A stretch of 64,000 nt of DNA from contig JANFNE010000013.1 in the NCBI GenBank assembly GCA_024867545.1, positions 1,116,001 to 1,180,000 on the forward strand, given 5' to 3'. The stretch comes from Phytopythium helicoides. Taxonomy: Eukaryota > Oomycota > Peronosporomycetes > Pythiales > Pythiaceae. The translations under genes were made by a program, and so were the position numbers. The notes under the pieces are model-generated. The model made no database searches and was not told the DNA's origin. It saw only the letters and a list, made by a program, of their open reading frames with translations. This document shows positions 1 through 10,913 of the stretch, in pieces (position 1 is the stretch's first letter; every line of letters begins with the position of its first letter).

Positions 1-1900
1 ATCCGCGCTGTGGCGGCGTTGCTCGAGTTTAATGGTGGCCTCGGAGGGCCAGTTGAACGCAGGGGCCTGAAGCGGTCTGTTGGTGCCGTCGTCCCATCGA
101 CGGCGCGCGAGCGACGAGGCAAGCGCTGCCTGATGGCTCGACACGTGTCGATGAAGTTAGAGTAGCGATTCCGAGCACACAATCAATATTTGCCCCTTTC
201 CAACAAGGCTTCCTCCCCCTTTTCTTACCCGGTCAGAGGATCGACACTGTCTGTGCACTACGGGTGGACACGCGCTTGATAGCAGCATGTCGTCGCGAGC
301 GTGGACGACGACTTCGCCCCAGCGGGACACCACATCTGCCCAGACATTGTCGTCGCCTTTAGTATGCTCAATAACATACCGGACGCCGATGATTTGGAGT
401 GCACAGCGTTGTAGTTTGCCTCGAAGGTGAGGCTTGACCTCCTTGCCTGGAGCACAGATGTGGACCAAGTTTGCGTGGTCACGGAATATCTTGATCCCTT
501 TCTCTCGCTCAAACAAGTAGCGCAGGTCGCTTCATGCTCTCACTACCGGGTATGTCTCCTTCTCTGTGACTAACCAATTGCATTGCGCACCCTTGAACAA
601 ACCGCCCTGGCACACCAGCAGCTCGTGCGCTTCGCCTGCCACGGCGACATCGGCGAGCCAGTCGCGAACTTACGTAACAACCACAGCCCATCCTTGGTCG
701 CTGGCGTCCGTGACCACGCAGACGTCGGCTGCGGGAGCGGCGAAGAACTGCTTGGACGACGTATGGATCAGATCCAGCGCCGTCTGAAAACTTGCGGCCT
801 CATCGGACAGCCAATCGAGATCTACACCGGCTAGTTGGCTTTTCCGGCGACCACGCTTAGCCATTACGGCTTCTAGTTTTCTGATCAATGGCACGATGAC
901 GCGGGAGAAATCAACGATCTTCTCCCTTAGCCGGTTGGCTGCACACAGGAACTGTTGCAGAGCAGCAACAGTAGACGGAAGCTTCATTCTCGTCAGCGCA
1001 TCGATGCGGTTTGGCGAGTGCGTTACCCCCTCGCCGTCAAAAATTCGTCCGCACCATTCAACTCTACTTGAAAACATGCTGCACTTGTTGGCGTTGAGTT
1101 TGAGTCTGCGCGCACGCAGCACCTAAAACAGACAACGGAGCTGATGGAGGAACTCCGGAGCACCGATGGCATACAGCAGAAGTTCGTCTATCCAGACTAA
1201 CAGGTTGCGGTACAGCATGTTCTCGAAACACTTGTGCATCTATAGTTGAAAATGCACCGCCGAGTCACTTGCCCCTTGAGGTACCCTCGTCGGAGTGAAA
1301 ACCCCGTCTTCTGTGATGAGCTGAACAACTCCTGGCTTGAAGGCGCCAGCGGGAGCTGCCAAACTCCTTTAATGAGGTCGAACTTGCCAAATCCGTAGGA
1401 GCCCTGAACCTTTTTCGATACTGTGGCGAGGTTCGGCGGGGATCCGGCAATCGGGACCGTCATACGATTCTCGAGCCTATAGTCGATGGTAATATTGTAC
1501 TCGTCACTGTGTTTCTTGCGGATCGGCAGAGCTGCGCACGCCCAGCGACTGGGATTATTGCGTCGCATGAGAATATATAGCTCCAATTCTTTCACATAGC
1601 TGTGGAGGAACTCACCTTGCCTCTCCGCGTACTTGCGGACGCCTGCTCGGAACGAGACCACATTCGGCACTAGCTTTACTTCCATGCGATCGACGTCAGC
1701 GGGATGATCTGCTCCAATGCACACACGCCACACATCTTTGAACTCATGCACGAGTGCGCGAAGCTCGCCGACGAGATCGGGCTCGAAACTTACATAGATT
1801 GCGTCGCACGGACGGTTTGAGGAAAGTCATACGGTGGTTTTCTGACGCAAGCGCCATCCAACCCTCCAGCACCAGTTCAAAGGGTCGCGCAAGATTCCTG
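1..1900 (-). mobile_element. Degenerate Ty3/gypsy-like retrotransposon pol remnant
   Basis: Minus-strand fragments in several frames read as a Ty3/gypsy-type polyprotein. At 1751-1197 there is the N-terminal part of a reverse transcriptase, with a TIDYRLEN-type motif followed by FDLIKGVWQLPL. Further down the strand a WIDELLLYA stretch sits where the YxDD box is expected. At 1122-670 the connection region (LKLNANKCSMF, then VTDASDQGW) leads into RNase H, and at 516-157 there is the RNase H end (VIEHTKGDDNVWADVVSRW). The reading frame changes at least three times, so the element is dead. It continues past the left edge of the window. LTRs were not found. The assignment to gypsy-type pol is confident; the exact clade is not. 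Confidence 0.75.
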
Positions 1901-1917
1901 TAACGACCCAACCATTT

Positions 1918-3921
1918 GTGCACGCGATCAGGCTCCTTTCAAGATTCGCTTCCGACAGACCAAGTTCAAGACGTTCTCGAAGCTCAACGCTTGACTCACT
2001 ATGCCTTCACTATTTGCTCTTGGAGAATTTCCTACCGGATTCGCCGTGGCACCCAAAGGGACCATGCTACGTGCGAATAGTAGGTAGTGGGTTAGGAGGA
2101 ATTAGCGTCCAAGCCGTGTCTGACCCCTCTCGTTCGGGCATGATGGTCGATACAAACCTCAGTGATCACTATGTGTCTTGTTCGGTAGCCACTTCCGGAG
2201 TTGGAGCATTGCTGCGTAAGGCAGTCTTCTGGAAAGAAAAAGGTGAGTATCGCTACGATCAAGTCACTGGATACCGTGGGATGAAGCTATCTGTTCGCTC
2301 ACCGAGTGGAGAAATGACAATACTCGCGAACGCAGCCGAAGAGATCCCGTCAATTGTCTGCGTTCTCCTCCAAAATACGCATATCAAAACCGAAAAACAT
2401 CGTCAGCTAGACTGGAGGAACATCATACTTTGATTCTGGATCGGCTTCTGGATGCTGACGCTCCAAGCACGTGCTGTGATCCAATCTCACTTCTTCAGGA
2501 CATTATCGAGCCCAGTCTTTGCCCAGCTCCTGATAATACGTTCAAGTGGATCGACTCAGCGAGCGGTGCTGAGTGCGAGTCACGTCTGCGTCATGCGCTG
2601 GAATTTGCATACTTTGTCGATGGTGAACGCTCGGTCCCGCGTTCCATCCGTTCCCGTCTCGGGTCATCATTCTGCGACGATCCTGCATCAGTTCAACCCG
2701 TGACCGAATCGGCTGAACATGCTGCAATCACCTTAGGGCATCTGTCACAACCTCCACCACACTCACTGCCTGGCGGGGACTCTGAGGTCGCTCCCCTCAA
2801 TCAGCCAGGCAGCCGGGTGGTGCCTCCACGGAGATCTCCCCGCACAGTGTCTTTCAGCCAGCAACATTCAACTTCTCTACCAATACCAAATAGTCCAGCC
2901 GAAACAGGCAACTCTGTCCGCACCACCTCAGGGAACCCCTTGTTGGAGTCACTCCTCATCGAGTTTGCCGAAGATGACGAGGTCAGCCATTATAATGGGT
3001 TTCAGGGGGCAAGAGAGCAACGCGCAATTCACAGCGCGATCAGCTCTCTTGGCACTGCCAGTAAGTCTCCATCTCAATACGTTGAGCTAACACTTTCGTC
3101 CCACGCCAAGGGTTTCCTTCCTCACCCTGCCACTCTCATGTGCCTATACGATTTTCGGTTCGGAGTCCGAGGACTTTCACTTGCTCACTTCCAACGTTTT
3201 GACTTTGTTGCTCGGCGCCGATGGAGACGGGATGCTGGAGGCAATATGAACAACTTTGCGGCCACCGTGGATCTGCCAAAACCACGCATTCTACAATCGA
3301 TTCTCGCTCTTCACGATGCAATATCTCTGGTGTCTACGTTTGCACGATCGTTCTTTAACGAAACAACTCGAGAATTCATCACTGCGGCAATGGATTTCGC
3401 GATGGAGGTGCACTCAATGGATCAGTGGACCTCCAGCGATGCCGATACTCTGACTGGATATTTTGATGATATCTTTGAAGATTACCGCCGCGCGGTTGAA
3501 GCCCTCGTTCTTCACGGCGACGACAAAGTCTCAGCAGTACGACTTCGGTTTTCGAAGTCGGATCCAGGTTTCCTAAGCACTCTTCATGTCATCCAGGGCT
3601 AGCGATATGCGAGCTTTCATTCTCCGCCAAAACCGCCGGAGCATTCACAGGACCGGGTTGTACGTGAAATTCCCGCAGCTGGACGAAGTCGGATCCCATA
3701 CGACGTGTTCAAAGCTATTTCGAAGCAAGGCGACCGCCAGCACTGCATCAAATTTTTATCACGAAAAGTATGTGCGTCGAAGTACCCTGACCGATGCGTG
3801 TCGGATAAATACGTCCACGGTATCCCACCCACTCTGTCTCCAATCGTACGCCAGTATATCGAAAACTCGCTCGGAGGCCTCCGTGTGGAGATTCCGTCGA
3901 CAAAATGACATCCTCTGGTGA
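1918..3921 (+). pseudogene. gag-like 5' region of the DIRS-like element
   Basis: Two main ORFs lie here (1918-2433 and 2430-3602), followed by a third frame at 3586-3921. They overlap or touch, which suggests one original protein broken by frameshifts. The 390-residue ORF has a Ser/Pro-rich middle and a helical second half, with no recognisable enzymatic motif and no clear CCHC zinc knuckle. The assignment to gag rests only on position upstream of the RT on the same strand. It might instead be an unrelated host fragment. Confidence 0.4.
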
Positions 3922-5141
3922 CTGCCGAGCACCAACGGTTCATTGTATCGAGCGCAGTTGTTCAGTCTGTACAGCATGCACTCGAAGCTAAACTACGCAC
4001 GGCAGAAGCGCACCGACGCGACCGGCTCCATCAGACTTTTATTCTAGCCGGAATTCACCCTCCCAATCCGGTACCAGTTTGTACAGCCGACTCTCACCTA
4101 CCTGGATACCATATTGACATCGAGCTACAGCGTGCGCTCTCGGAACTTGTTGAGCGCGACAAGTTATCCCTCCCTCAGCTAATCCGCCTCTGGCGGGGCA
4201 AAACCTTCGAAAATTCCCGTCCGAACAAGGCGCTGGTCGAAGACTGGACGGCTGTCTTGCTACGCGACTTCCAATACAAAGACCACCTGCTTGCGATCAT
4301 CCGTTCAGGTGTACACCATCCATTCCCGCCGTTACCTGGAATGAAGTTTACCCTTGACAACCACAAATCTGCCAGAACTACGTCAAATGCCCTACACAAC
4401 AGTATTCGGGGTGGCCAAGATGACAACACGTACCTACTAGTCGAGCTCGACACTGCCAAGACGTGGAACACACTACGATTCAGCCCTTTTGGTTGTGTAG
4501 AGAAGAAGAACGCAGATCCTCGCGTAGAAGCCCGCGTTATTCATGATCTATCGTTTCCACTCGAGAATTCAACCAATTTTCACTCTTCAGAGGAGGACAT
4601 CCCAAAACCATCGTACAAACACGTGAGTGTTGTCGCTCGCCGTATCGACGAGCTCAACCGCTTGCATCGGACTGCGTCAATAAAAATCATGAAGGGAGAC
4701 GTCCGACGTGCACTTTGACTAGTGCCACTCAATGCAGATATTGATCGCTGGTTCTCGGGCTCGATCTCAAGTAGCAACTCTGCAATCGACCTGGCATTGC
4801 CGTTCGGATGGACAGGATCACCCGGTCACTATGGAGTTTTCGGTAGAGCCATTTCGCACATCGTTCAGCGCGAGAATCCGCACCGATTAGACCCATCGCA
4901 GTCCGACGTCGACCCTTTCTTTGCCTTCGAATGGGTCGATGATCACGTTCTGGTCGAAATCGATTCAGGCAGACGACTAGAACTTTGCGAAGCTGCTTTT
5001 CGGTTAGCCATAATGGCGGTACTCGGTCCAAGATCAATCAACGAGAGCAAGTTTTCTGCTTGGTCCGACACCTTGGTAGTTCTCGGCTTGGAATGGACCA
5101 CCATAAACTGCACTGTATCAATCCCAACCGAGAAGATCTAG
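3918..5141 (+). pseudogene. Reverse transcriptase domain of the DIRS-like element
   Basis: ORFs 3918-4718 and 4722-5141 together carry the RT motifs in order: RVIHDLSFP, KGDVRRA, LPFGWTGSPGHYGVF (the F....SP block) and FEWVDDHVL in place of the catalytic xxDD box, followed by GLEWTT. A TGA at about 4716 separates the palm motifs, so one chain cannot be made without readthrough. The upstream 200 residues are helical and typical of the long N-terminal extension in DIRS-type pol. This identification is based on motifs, not on a database search. Confidence 0.65.
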
Positions 5142-5174
5142 AAGGCCAAGAGCAGAATACACGAAATAATCTCG

Positions 5175-5819
5175 ATGAAAAGAGCAACTAAGCAGCAACT
5201 AAACAAGCTCTTGGGCAGCTTGCATCACGTCTGCTCGTGCATCCGCCCGGCCAAGCCATGCTTCCAGCGTATAGTATCTGCGTGGCGAAGGACACCAACT
5301 CATGGGAGCTCCGTCCTCACGAAGGATATGGAGTTAGACCTGCACTGGTTTAGTCATATTCTTGACCAAGCACAACTTCAGTCCATTCCGACGGCTTACT
5401 TCCATGCGCTTCCCGAACCTCATGTTCATCTCTATATGGATGCTAGCAACAGCGGACGGTGTGTTCTACACCCAGCAAAACGCTCATACATCCGAGTCAA
5501 ATTCAACTCGAGAGAGACAGCTATGATTCGCGCATGTCGGAATTCCAACGAGCATGGCTTCACAATAAACGTGCGTGAGCAGTTCAGCGCGGTCCTCGCC
5601 CTGCTCTGCTGGGGAAAGGCGTGGGCTAGAGGGAATGGGGAGCTATGTCACATCAAGTGTTGGATCGATAATACTCCAGCAGTATCGTGGTGCAAATTAA
5701 TTGTCGAGTCGAGACACATTCGCCTAAGAGTTGAATCGCATACTCGGAGCTGTAGAAGCGACGTTTGGACTAAGAGTATCAGCTGCACACCTGGCGGCCA
5801 CAAGAAACACCATGCCTGA
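5175..5819 (+). pseudogene. RNase H domain of the DIRS-like element
   Basis: The ORF has HVHLYMDASNSG (first catalytic Asp), then a NVREQFSAVLALLCWG helix with the Glu, then CWIDNTPAVSW with the third acidic residue. This is the RNase H layout found after DIRS RTs. The frame is lost at about 5720, and the next ORF (from 5731) continues the homology in another frame, with the AAHLAATRNTMPD motif near its start. Confidence 0.6.
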
Positions 5820-6405
5820 CTTGGGTTCCCGGGCGTGGGAAAGTGTAGTACTAACTCAATGGACTAACGCCGTGTGTGACTGGAAGCAGTTCGAAGTCGA
5901 CCCGCATCACAGGGTGATCTACGACGGGCAATTATCGCCCTTCAGCTCCGCTCCCTTGACGATTCCTTCATGGCGTCAATGGCGCGACTATCGACGGTCA
6001 TCAAGACTTCCAAGGTGGTTACTAGAAGAATATTCCATCGAACAATCCCTACAACTGGTTATCTTCGCCATTCACTGCTGGATACGTAGCCCACCCTCAA
6101 ACAGACCTGCGTTTGACACAATACGAGCCAAGATTAGCCAAGTTACATGGTATCATTGCGTACGATTCGGATACCGACCAAAAATATGTGATGCGCACCA
6201 GCTCGCCCTCACTGGACTCCGTCGATACACACGGCCAGTCCAGCCACATCAACCAATCTCACACAGTACACTCGCCCAACTCGCCAAGCTCACTGATTTC
6301 TCAAAACCACAACACCGCGTGCTGTTTGGAGCTGCGGTGCTGGGCCTTTTCTTCTTGTTGAGATGTGCTGATGTGGCCCCAGTTTCCGGGGGAACTACCG
6401 ACTAA
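5731..6405 (+). pseudogene. Truncated tyrosine recombinase of the DIRS-like element
   Basis: After the RNase H tail, this ORF contains a segment rich in basic and aromatic residues and then RVLFGAAVLGLFFLLRC, which matches the hydrophobic helix that carries the first catalytic Arg in DIRS-type recombinases. The remaining H-x-x-R and Tyr boxes are missing: the frame stops at 6403 and the DNA runs into simple tandem repeats. The recombinase is therefore not functional. Confidence 0.55.
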
Positions 6406-6450
6406 CGGTCAGGTGAATCTTCATGTCTCACTGCGACACTTTTGGAGGCC

Positions 6451-6548
6451 CAAGTCTCGGGCCTACAAGTCTCGGCCTACAAGTCTCGGCCTACAAGTCT
6501 CGGCCTACACGTCTCGGCCTACAAGTCCGAGCCTATACGTCTGAGTCT
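6451..6548 (+). repeat. 14-bp tandem repeat (AGTCTCGGCCTACA unit)
   Basis: About seven head-to-tail copies of a 14-bp unit, AGTCTCGGCCTACA with small changes (CACGT and CCGAG variants towards the 3' end). It lies about 45 bp after the truncated recombinase. No function can be read from it. Confidence 0.9.
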
Positions 6549-6549
6549 A

Positions 6550-7480
6550 GGAACCGAGACTGAGCGGCCCGACTCTGGACACCAGTCATCGGTGCGACAT
6601 GGAGCCGGGATCGCCACGTGGGATCAGCACCGACTGGTCGTTGCGCTTCTAGTGATTGCTTACCATGCGTTTGCGCATTTGTTTCTTGTGGACAGGGGCT
6701 CGCCCAAGGGGCTGCCTCTACGTCTAGGCTTTACATACTACATTTATAAAAAACTTCCGCTTTTGCCTTGGAGCACACACCCCGGAGGCGTTCGACACCT
6801 TCGTTCACCGGCGGCGCAGGCTTAGCGCTGCCGCGTTCTCTCTCACTGGCACGCAGCCTCGGCGTGCTACGTATCGCGCGGCGGGAGGGTAGCTCGCTCG
6901 CGCAGAGGTAAGTCCGGTCTCCCCGGTTTGTTTCCCGGTCTTCCCGGTGTCCATATTCCCCTCCACAGTTGCTTTGCTCTACATTTAGTGTGTGTGAGTG
7001 CTCAGCCGGCGGATCGACGAGTGTCCGTCGGCTTGGAGCGTGTATTCTTTTAGCTCGTGTATAAGGCTCGAGGTCTGGGCCTATAAAGACAGTGACCATC
7101 CGAGTGCTCGCGGCTTACGTTCATACGTCTGCCGCGTGCGCGTGTATATCTTCTTGTCACTAGCGTAGTGATTGTGTGTCCGAGTGAGCTGTGGTGGCAG
7201 CCTAGATCTCTATCTGGGCGTGTTACGACAACCCGATCAAAAGGGCCTGCTCCTCGCAAGGGGTTACACAACGTGAGACTGATCAGAGCGAGCCTCGGAC
7301 TTTCCCCATAGTCCAGGGCTTGCTCACAACAGTTCACGCAGGCTCCAGCCCCTGCCTGTGTGCTCTCTACACCTGTTCCTCAGCCGGGCTCTAGTGCAAG
7401 CCGGCTGACCCGAGGTGTCGTGGGTTTTCTCCGACTCACCTCATCACAGTGACTTAGCGGGGCTTGGCTGGCTCATGAAG
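6550..7480. other. About 930 bp without a recognised gene
   Basis: No ORF with recognisable similarity is present. There are TATA-like words (TTTATAAAA near 6741 and TATAAAG near 7083), and the block lies just upstream of a retroelement-like ORF. It could be a solo LTR or a 5' LTR and leader, but no paired copy was found to prove it. Confidence 0.4.
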
Positions 7481-7507
7481 ATTGTCGACACATGAAAGAT
7501 CCACTGT

Positions 7508-8061
7508 TTGGAAGCTGAAGCGCCCATGTCGATCATGGAGTGGTACAAGACACATTGCTCTGGAGCAACTGCTTATGATAGCGGTCGTTGCCTTTTTGAA
7601 GCAATGCAAGCAGCTGCTTATGGACTTGGTCGGTCTGACCTGTTGCGACTGTCACTGTGGAAGGCTTTTGAGCAAGTGCACAAGAAGGATGTCAGCAAAG
7701 GAGTGGACAAGACGGATATGGATGCTTTCTTTCGCTTCATGCGAAACAGCGGTGTGGCGGTCAACTACGTGAAGCTCGTTCCTAATTAGCTTCGCGTGTC
7801 GGTGTCTTCTACAGTCATCTTGGATCGAGAAGCGCGCAAACTGCCTGTCGGGTGGTATCTTGTTCATGCTGTCGAGCTGTCGACGCTGAAACGGAACACT
7901 GCTTCGACCTACACGACTACAGTGGCGATAGCATGCCAGGCATCATTGACAAGTATTGGGAGGATGATCCTCTTCCATGTTTTGAAGAACCTTTGTCAGT
8001 CCTTGTGTGGATACAGAAAGTTATCAGCATTCGTCGAGTGGAGCTAATGCCCGATGGATAG
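7508..8061 (+). pseudogene. OTU-like cysteine peptidase ORF, broken
   Basis: The first frame (7508-7789) has YDSGRCLFEAM, which resembles the D-G-x-C-L-F block around the catalytic Cys of OTU peptidases. After an in-frame TAG at 7787 the same frame continues with LPVGWYLVHAV. A direct 8-bp duplication (GCTGTCGA twice, 7868-7883) then shifts the frame. The next frame resumes with VDAETEHCF, which could supply the His, and DKYWEDDPLPCF. Removing one 8-bp unit would rejoin the two frames exactly. Such OTU-like ORFs occur inside some retroelements, and the setting fits that. Function is inferred and weak. Confidence 0.45.
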
Positions 8062-8642
8062 GTTTTCAAACACGCGAAGAAAAGGAGGACTAAGACGTAA
8101 TACATTTGAATGATGATTTTGGTGTCGAGCGTATATCCGCGTATGCTCTGATGCAAATGACGGCTGGTTTGCATAAGAGTCCACGAGAACATGTGTCGTG
8201 AAAATCGTCTGCTTTTGCTGAGAGACGGCGAGAGGTTGTATCTTCCGGTAAGATACGGTGTTGAAGTGTGATGTGCAATCCACGTTCTAGGTTTGTGCTG
8301 GGATACGTTGCTGTAGTTTGAGTGCACCAGTTGCACAACCTAGATAAAAAGTCAGGTATTATCGCTTGGCTTGTCGACTTTCGTCAGTAGGGGCATTCCC
8401 CCTGATGGCATAGCTCAGTTGCGTCACTTGAGTGTCTCACCATTCTCAGTAATCAAACCGTACTGGTTGGCAGGTCCCAACGTCGAAGCCTGCGCCAGCG
8501 GAAGCCTACTACGTCGCCCCGGCGACACCTTGTTCGTACTTAGCCGGAGGGCAATGTGTACACAACCTGGTGTAGCCACGCTACCCCCATGAGTACGTAC
8601 ATACCCCTGTAACCGTTACAAACACGGTTAGGTCGAAAAGCA
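8062..8642. other. About 580 bp without a recognised gene
   Basis: Only short ORFs with no recognisable motif. A 7-bp inverted repeat (TAACCGT at 8610-8616, ACGGTTA at 8624-8630) lies near the right end, just before the large hairpin at 8643-8730. Confidence 0.5.
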
Positions 8643-8730
8643 TACGTTTTCTGTCATTATTTAACGTCAAAACAAGGTGCGTGGTCGGAAACGCACCCTG
8701 TTTTGTCGTCAAATAATGACAGAACACGTA
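8643..8730. repeat. Long hairpin, 40-bp inverted repeat upstream of RAD21
   Basis: Arms 8643-8682 and 8691-8730 are reverse complements at about 36 of 40 positions and are separated by an 8-bp loop (GGTCGGAA). The inner 34 bp differ at only three positions. It ends about 150 bp before the RAD21 start codon. It could be a MITE-like element, a cruciform-forming site or a hairpin in a 5' UTR; the sequence alone does not decide. Confidence 0.9.
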
Positions 8731-8878
8731 GTCGCGTCGTATCCGTTTGCGCCAATGGGAGTCGCCATTTCGAAGTACTTTCAGCCAATCGTCGCTTGGG
8801 AGGAGGTTTTCCCGCCATCAGTTCCCGCGCCAGGAGTCATTTCCCACCTCGCGGCGTCGGCGGCAAGTCCCTCCCGAG

Positions 8879-10894
8879 ATGTTCTACTCGCAGCTGATCC
8901 TGGCCAAGAAGGGCCCGCTGGGCAAGATCTGGCTGGCGGCGCACTGGGACAAGAAGCTGAGCAAGCAGCAGATCTTCTCGGCCGACATCCAGAGCTCGGT
9001 GGACTCGATCGCCAACCCGCAGGTGCCGCTGGCGCTGCGCGTGTCGGGCCACCTGCTGCTGGGCGTCGTGCGCATCTACTCGCGCAAGGTCAAGTACCTC
9101 TTCTCGGACTGCAGTGAGGCGCTCGTCAAGATCAAGCTCGCCTTCCGCCCGGGCGTCGTCGACCTGCCGCCCAACGCGCAGCTCGCCAGTGCGCACGCCA
9201 TCAACGCCAGCGGCTTCGGCGAGTTCGAGGCCGAGCTCACCTACTCGATCGAGTGCGTTGCCCCTCAGTCTACTTGCAAACGTTGCTGCCCGTGCGCTGT
9301 ACTGACGCTCCTGCTGCTGCTGCAGCTCCATCAATGTGCCCTCGCTCGACGAGTGGGTGGCGGCCGCCAGCCTCACGGTCGCGCGTCGCCAGGACATCAC
9401 GCTGGCCGACCCGCTGGAGCAGGCGCGCAGAGAAAGCGACGGCCTGAGCAGAGAGGACCTGTCGTTTGAGGACTCGTTCGGCGGCGGCGACTGGCAGGCC
9501 TTTGACCTCGACGAGAGCATGGAGAAGGAGGCCAACACGAGCGCCGTCAGTGACATCGAGGTTGCGCGCGAGGCCGACGGCTCGCTGCCTGCTCTCGACG
9601 AGTCCATGATGGCCACGCTTAATGCCAAGGACGACTCGGTCCTGTCGGCCGAGCAGCCCGAGTTCTCGATCGAGGCATTCGATGAGCTGCCCGAGGTGGA
9701 CAATGGACTTGAGGGCCCTCTCAGTCCCCGCAGCAACGCACTCGACATTAGCTCAGACCTGAACGTGAGCATCAACAACGACTCACGGCTGTCGCTCGGT
9801 CTCGGTGCTGATGAAGAAGGCGACGACGCGTCTGCCGTGCGTCCCAAGAAAAAGCGAAAGATTGGTCGCGACAGCGTGACGGAGCTTAGCTCGTCATTCC
9901 TCAAGAAGGTGAGTCAAAGTACATCGCAAAATTTGATTGTCTCCGAGGCTGACATGTGGTGGCTCGCTATCTAGGGCATGACGGACGTGTCGGATATTGT
10001 TCGAGACCGCTCCGAGCTGTCTTTCGCCAAGGCACCGCGCCAGTACCCAAACCGGATCGCCAGCGTCACTCACGACATGTTCCAGTCCCCGTCGATTGTT
10101 GGCATCGCAGACGCAAAGCTCAAGATGTTCAGCTACACGATGAAGAAGCGCAAGTTCCCGTTCGAGTCGGCCGACTCGCCCAGCAAAACGGCCGAAGAGC
10201 AGGAAATTGAGAACACCCGGCGGCTGAGTGGCATGTCGACGCCTTCATTTGGCCGTGACAGCCTCCTGTCCGCGATGAGTCGTTCGCCGCAGAGACCATC
10301 GATGAGGACAAACCATTCCAGCTTGCCGATGCCGACGCGTACGTTTTTTTGCTGCCAATCGTGTGCAAGGCTTGTGCTTGTGCTCACGCCATTTGTTTTC
10401 ACTACAGCAGTCGCGACGAGGAACTGCCCGAGTATGAGATGGGTAATGGCTTTGAGCCCGAGGCGGACCATGAGCTCGAGGACCTGAACGTAGACATCGA
10501 GTTTGCGCCGGTCAACGATCTCCAGGGTAACTTGGACGAGCGCTCTGTTTCATCGTCGACTGCGACTACATCGACGGTTGAGCACAAGTGGCACCCCCAC
10601 ACCGTCAAGGTCATGAAGGTGCTGCGCAAGTCGATGGAGGACAAGGTAGGAACGAGTACACCCACGGCATAGGGCTACAGTATCACTGACCTAGTGGTGT
10701 CTGCTCAGGATGAGGTGACGTACAAGCAGCTGACAAAGAGCACTCCAAACCGTCGAACGGCCGCGGCGCTCTTCTTCGAACTTCTGCAGCTCAAGACGCT
10801 GGACTTCGTCGACATCAAGCAGTCCGAGGCGTACGGTGACATCTCAGTGTCCAAGGCCACGCACTTCTCCGACGCGATCCCCGCGCTGGCATGA
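8879..10894 (+). CDS. RAD21: Cohesin kleisin subunit RAD21/SCC1
   Basis: Kleisin that closes the cohesin ring by bridging SMC1 and SMC3 and is cut by separase at anaphase. Five exons give an open frame of about 582 residues: 8879-9252, 9326-9908, 9975-10342, 10408-10645 and 10709-10894. The third intron has a weak donor, and its ends may be off by a few bases. The N-terminus starts [20 protein letters not shown], the diagnostic Rad21/Rec8 N-domain. The middle is acidic and Ser-rich with a basic patch PKKKRKIG that could be an NLS. EVAR and ENTR match the minimal separase site ExxR. The C-terminus ([15 protein letters not shown]) is the winged helix that binds SMC1. The start ATG is fixed by the conserved MFYS. 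It is nearly tail-to-tail with the kinase at 10914. RAD21 fits better than the meiotic REC8, but this is not proved. Confidence 0.9.
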
Positions 10895-10913
10895 GAGGGT
10901 GCTCACTATCTAT

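Larger units (their letters stand above)
1918..6405 (+). mobile_element. DIRS-like tyrosine-recombinase retrotransposon, degenerate
   Basis: Plus-strand ORFs appear in the order expected for a DIRS-type element: gag-like region, reverse transcriptase, RNase H and tyrosine recombinase, with no integrase or chromodomain. The frame breaks several times and a TGA interrupts the RT just after KGDVRRA. The recombinase is cut short after its LLRC segment. The element abuts the gypsy remnant on the left and a 14-bp tandem repeat on the right. Terminal repeats typical of DIRS (split or inverted) were not identified. DIRS, Ngaro and PAT-like groups cannot be separated from this fragment. Confidence 0.7.

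Noticed and set aside
8401..8420. Possible tRNA-like start (TAGCTCAGTTG)
   Set aside because: No matching acceptor stem, anticodon arm or TPsiC loop at the right spacing.
8837..9904. 355-codon minus-strand ORF opposite RAD21
   Set aside because: Shadow of the RAD21 exons; it has no motif and crosses their introns.
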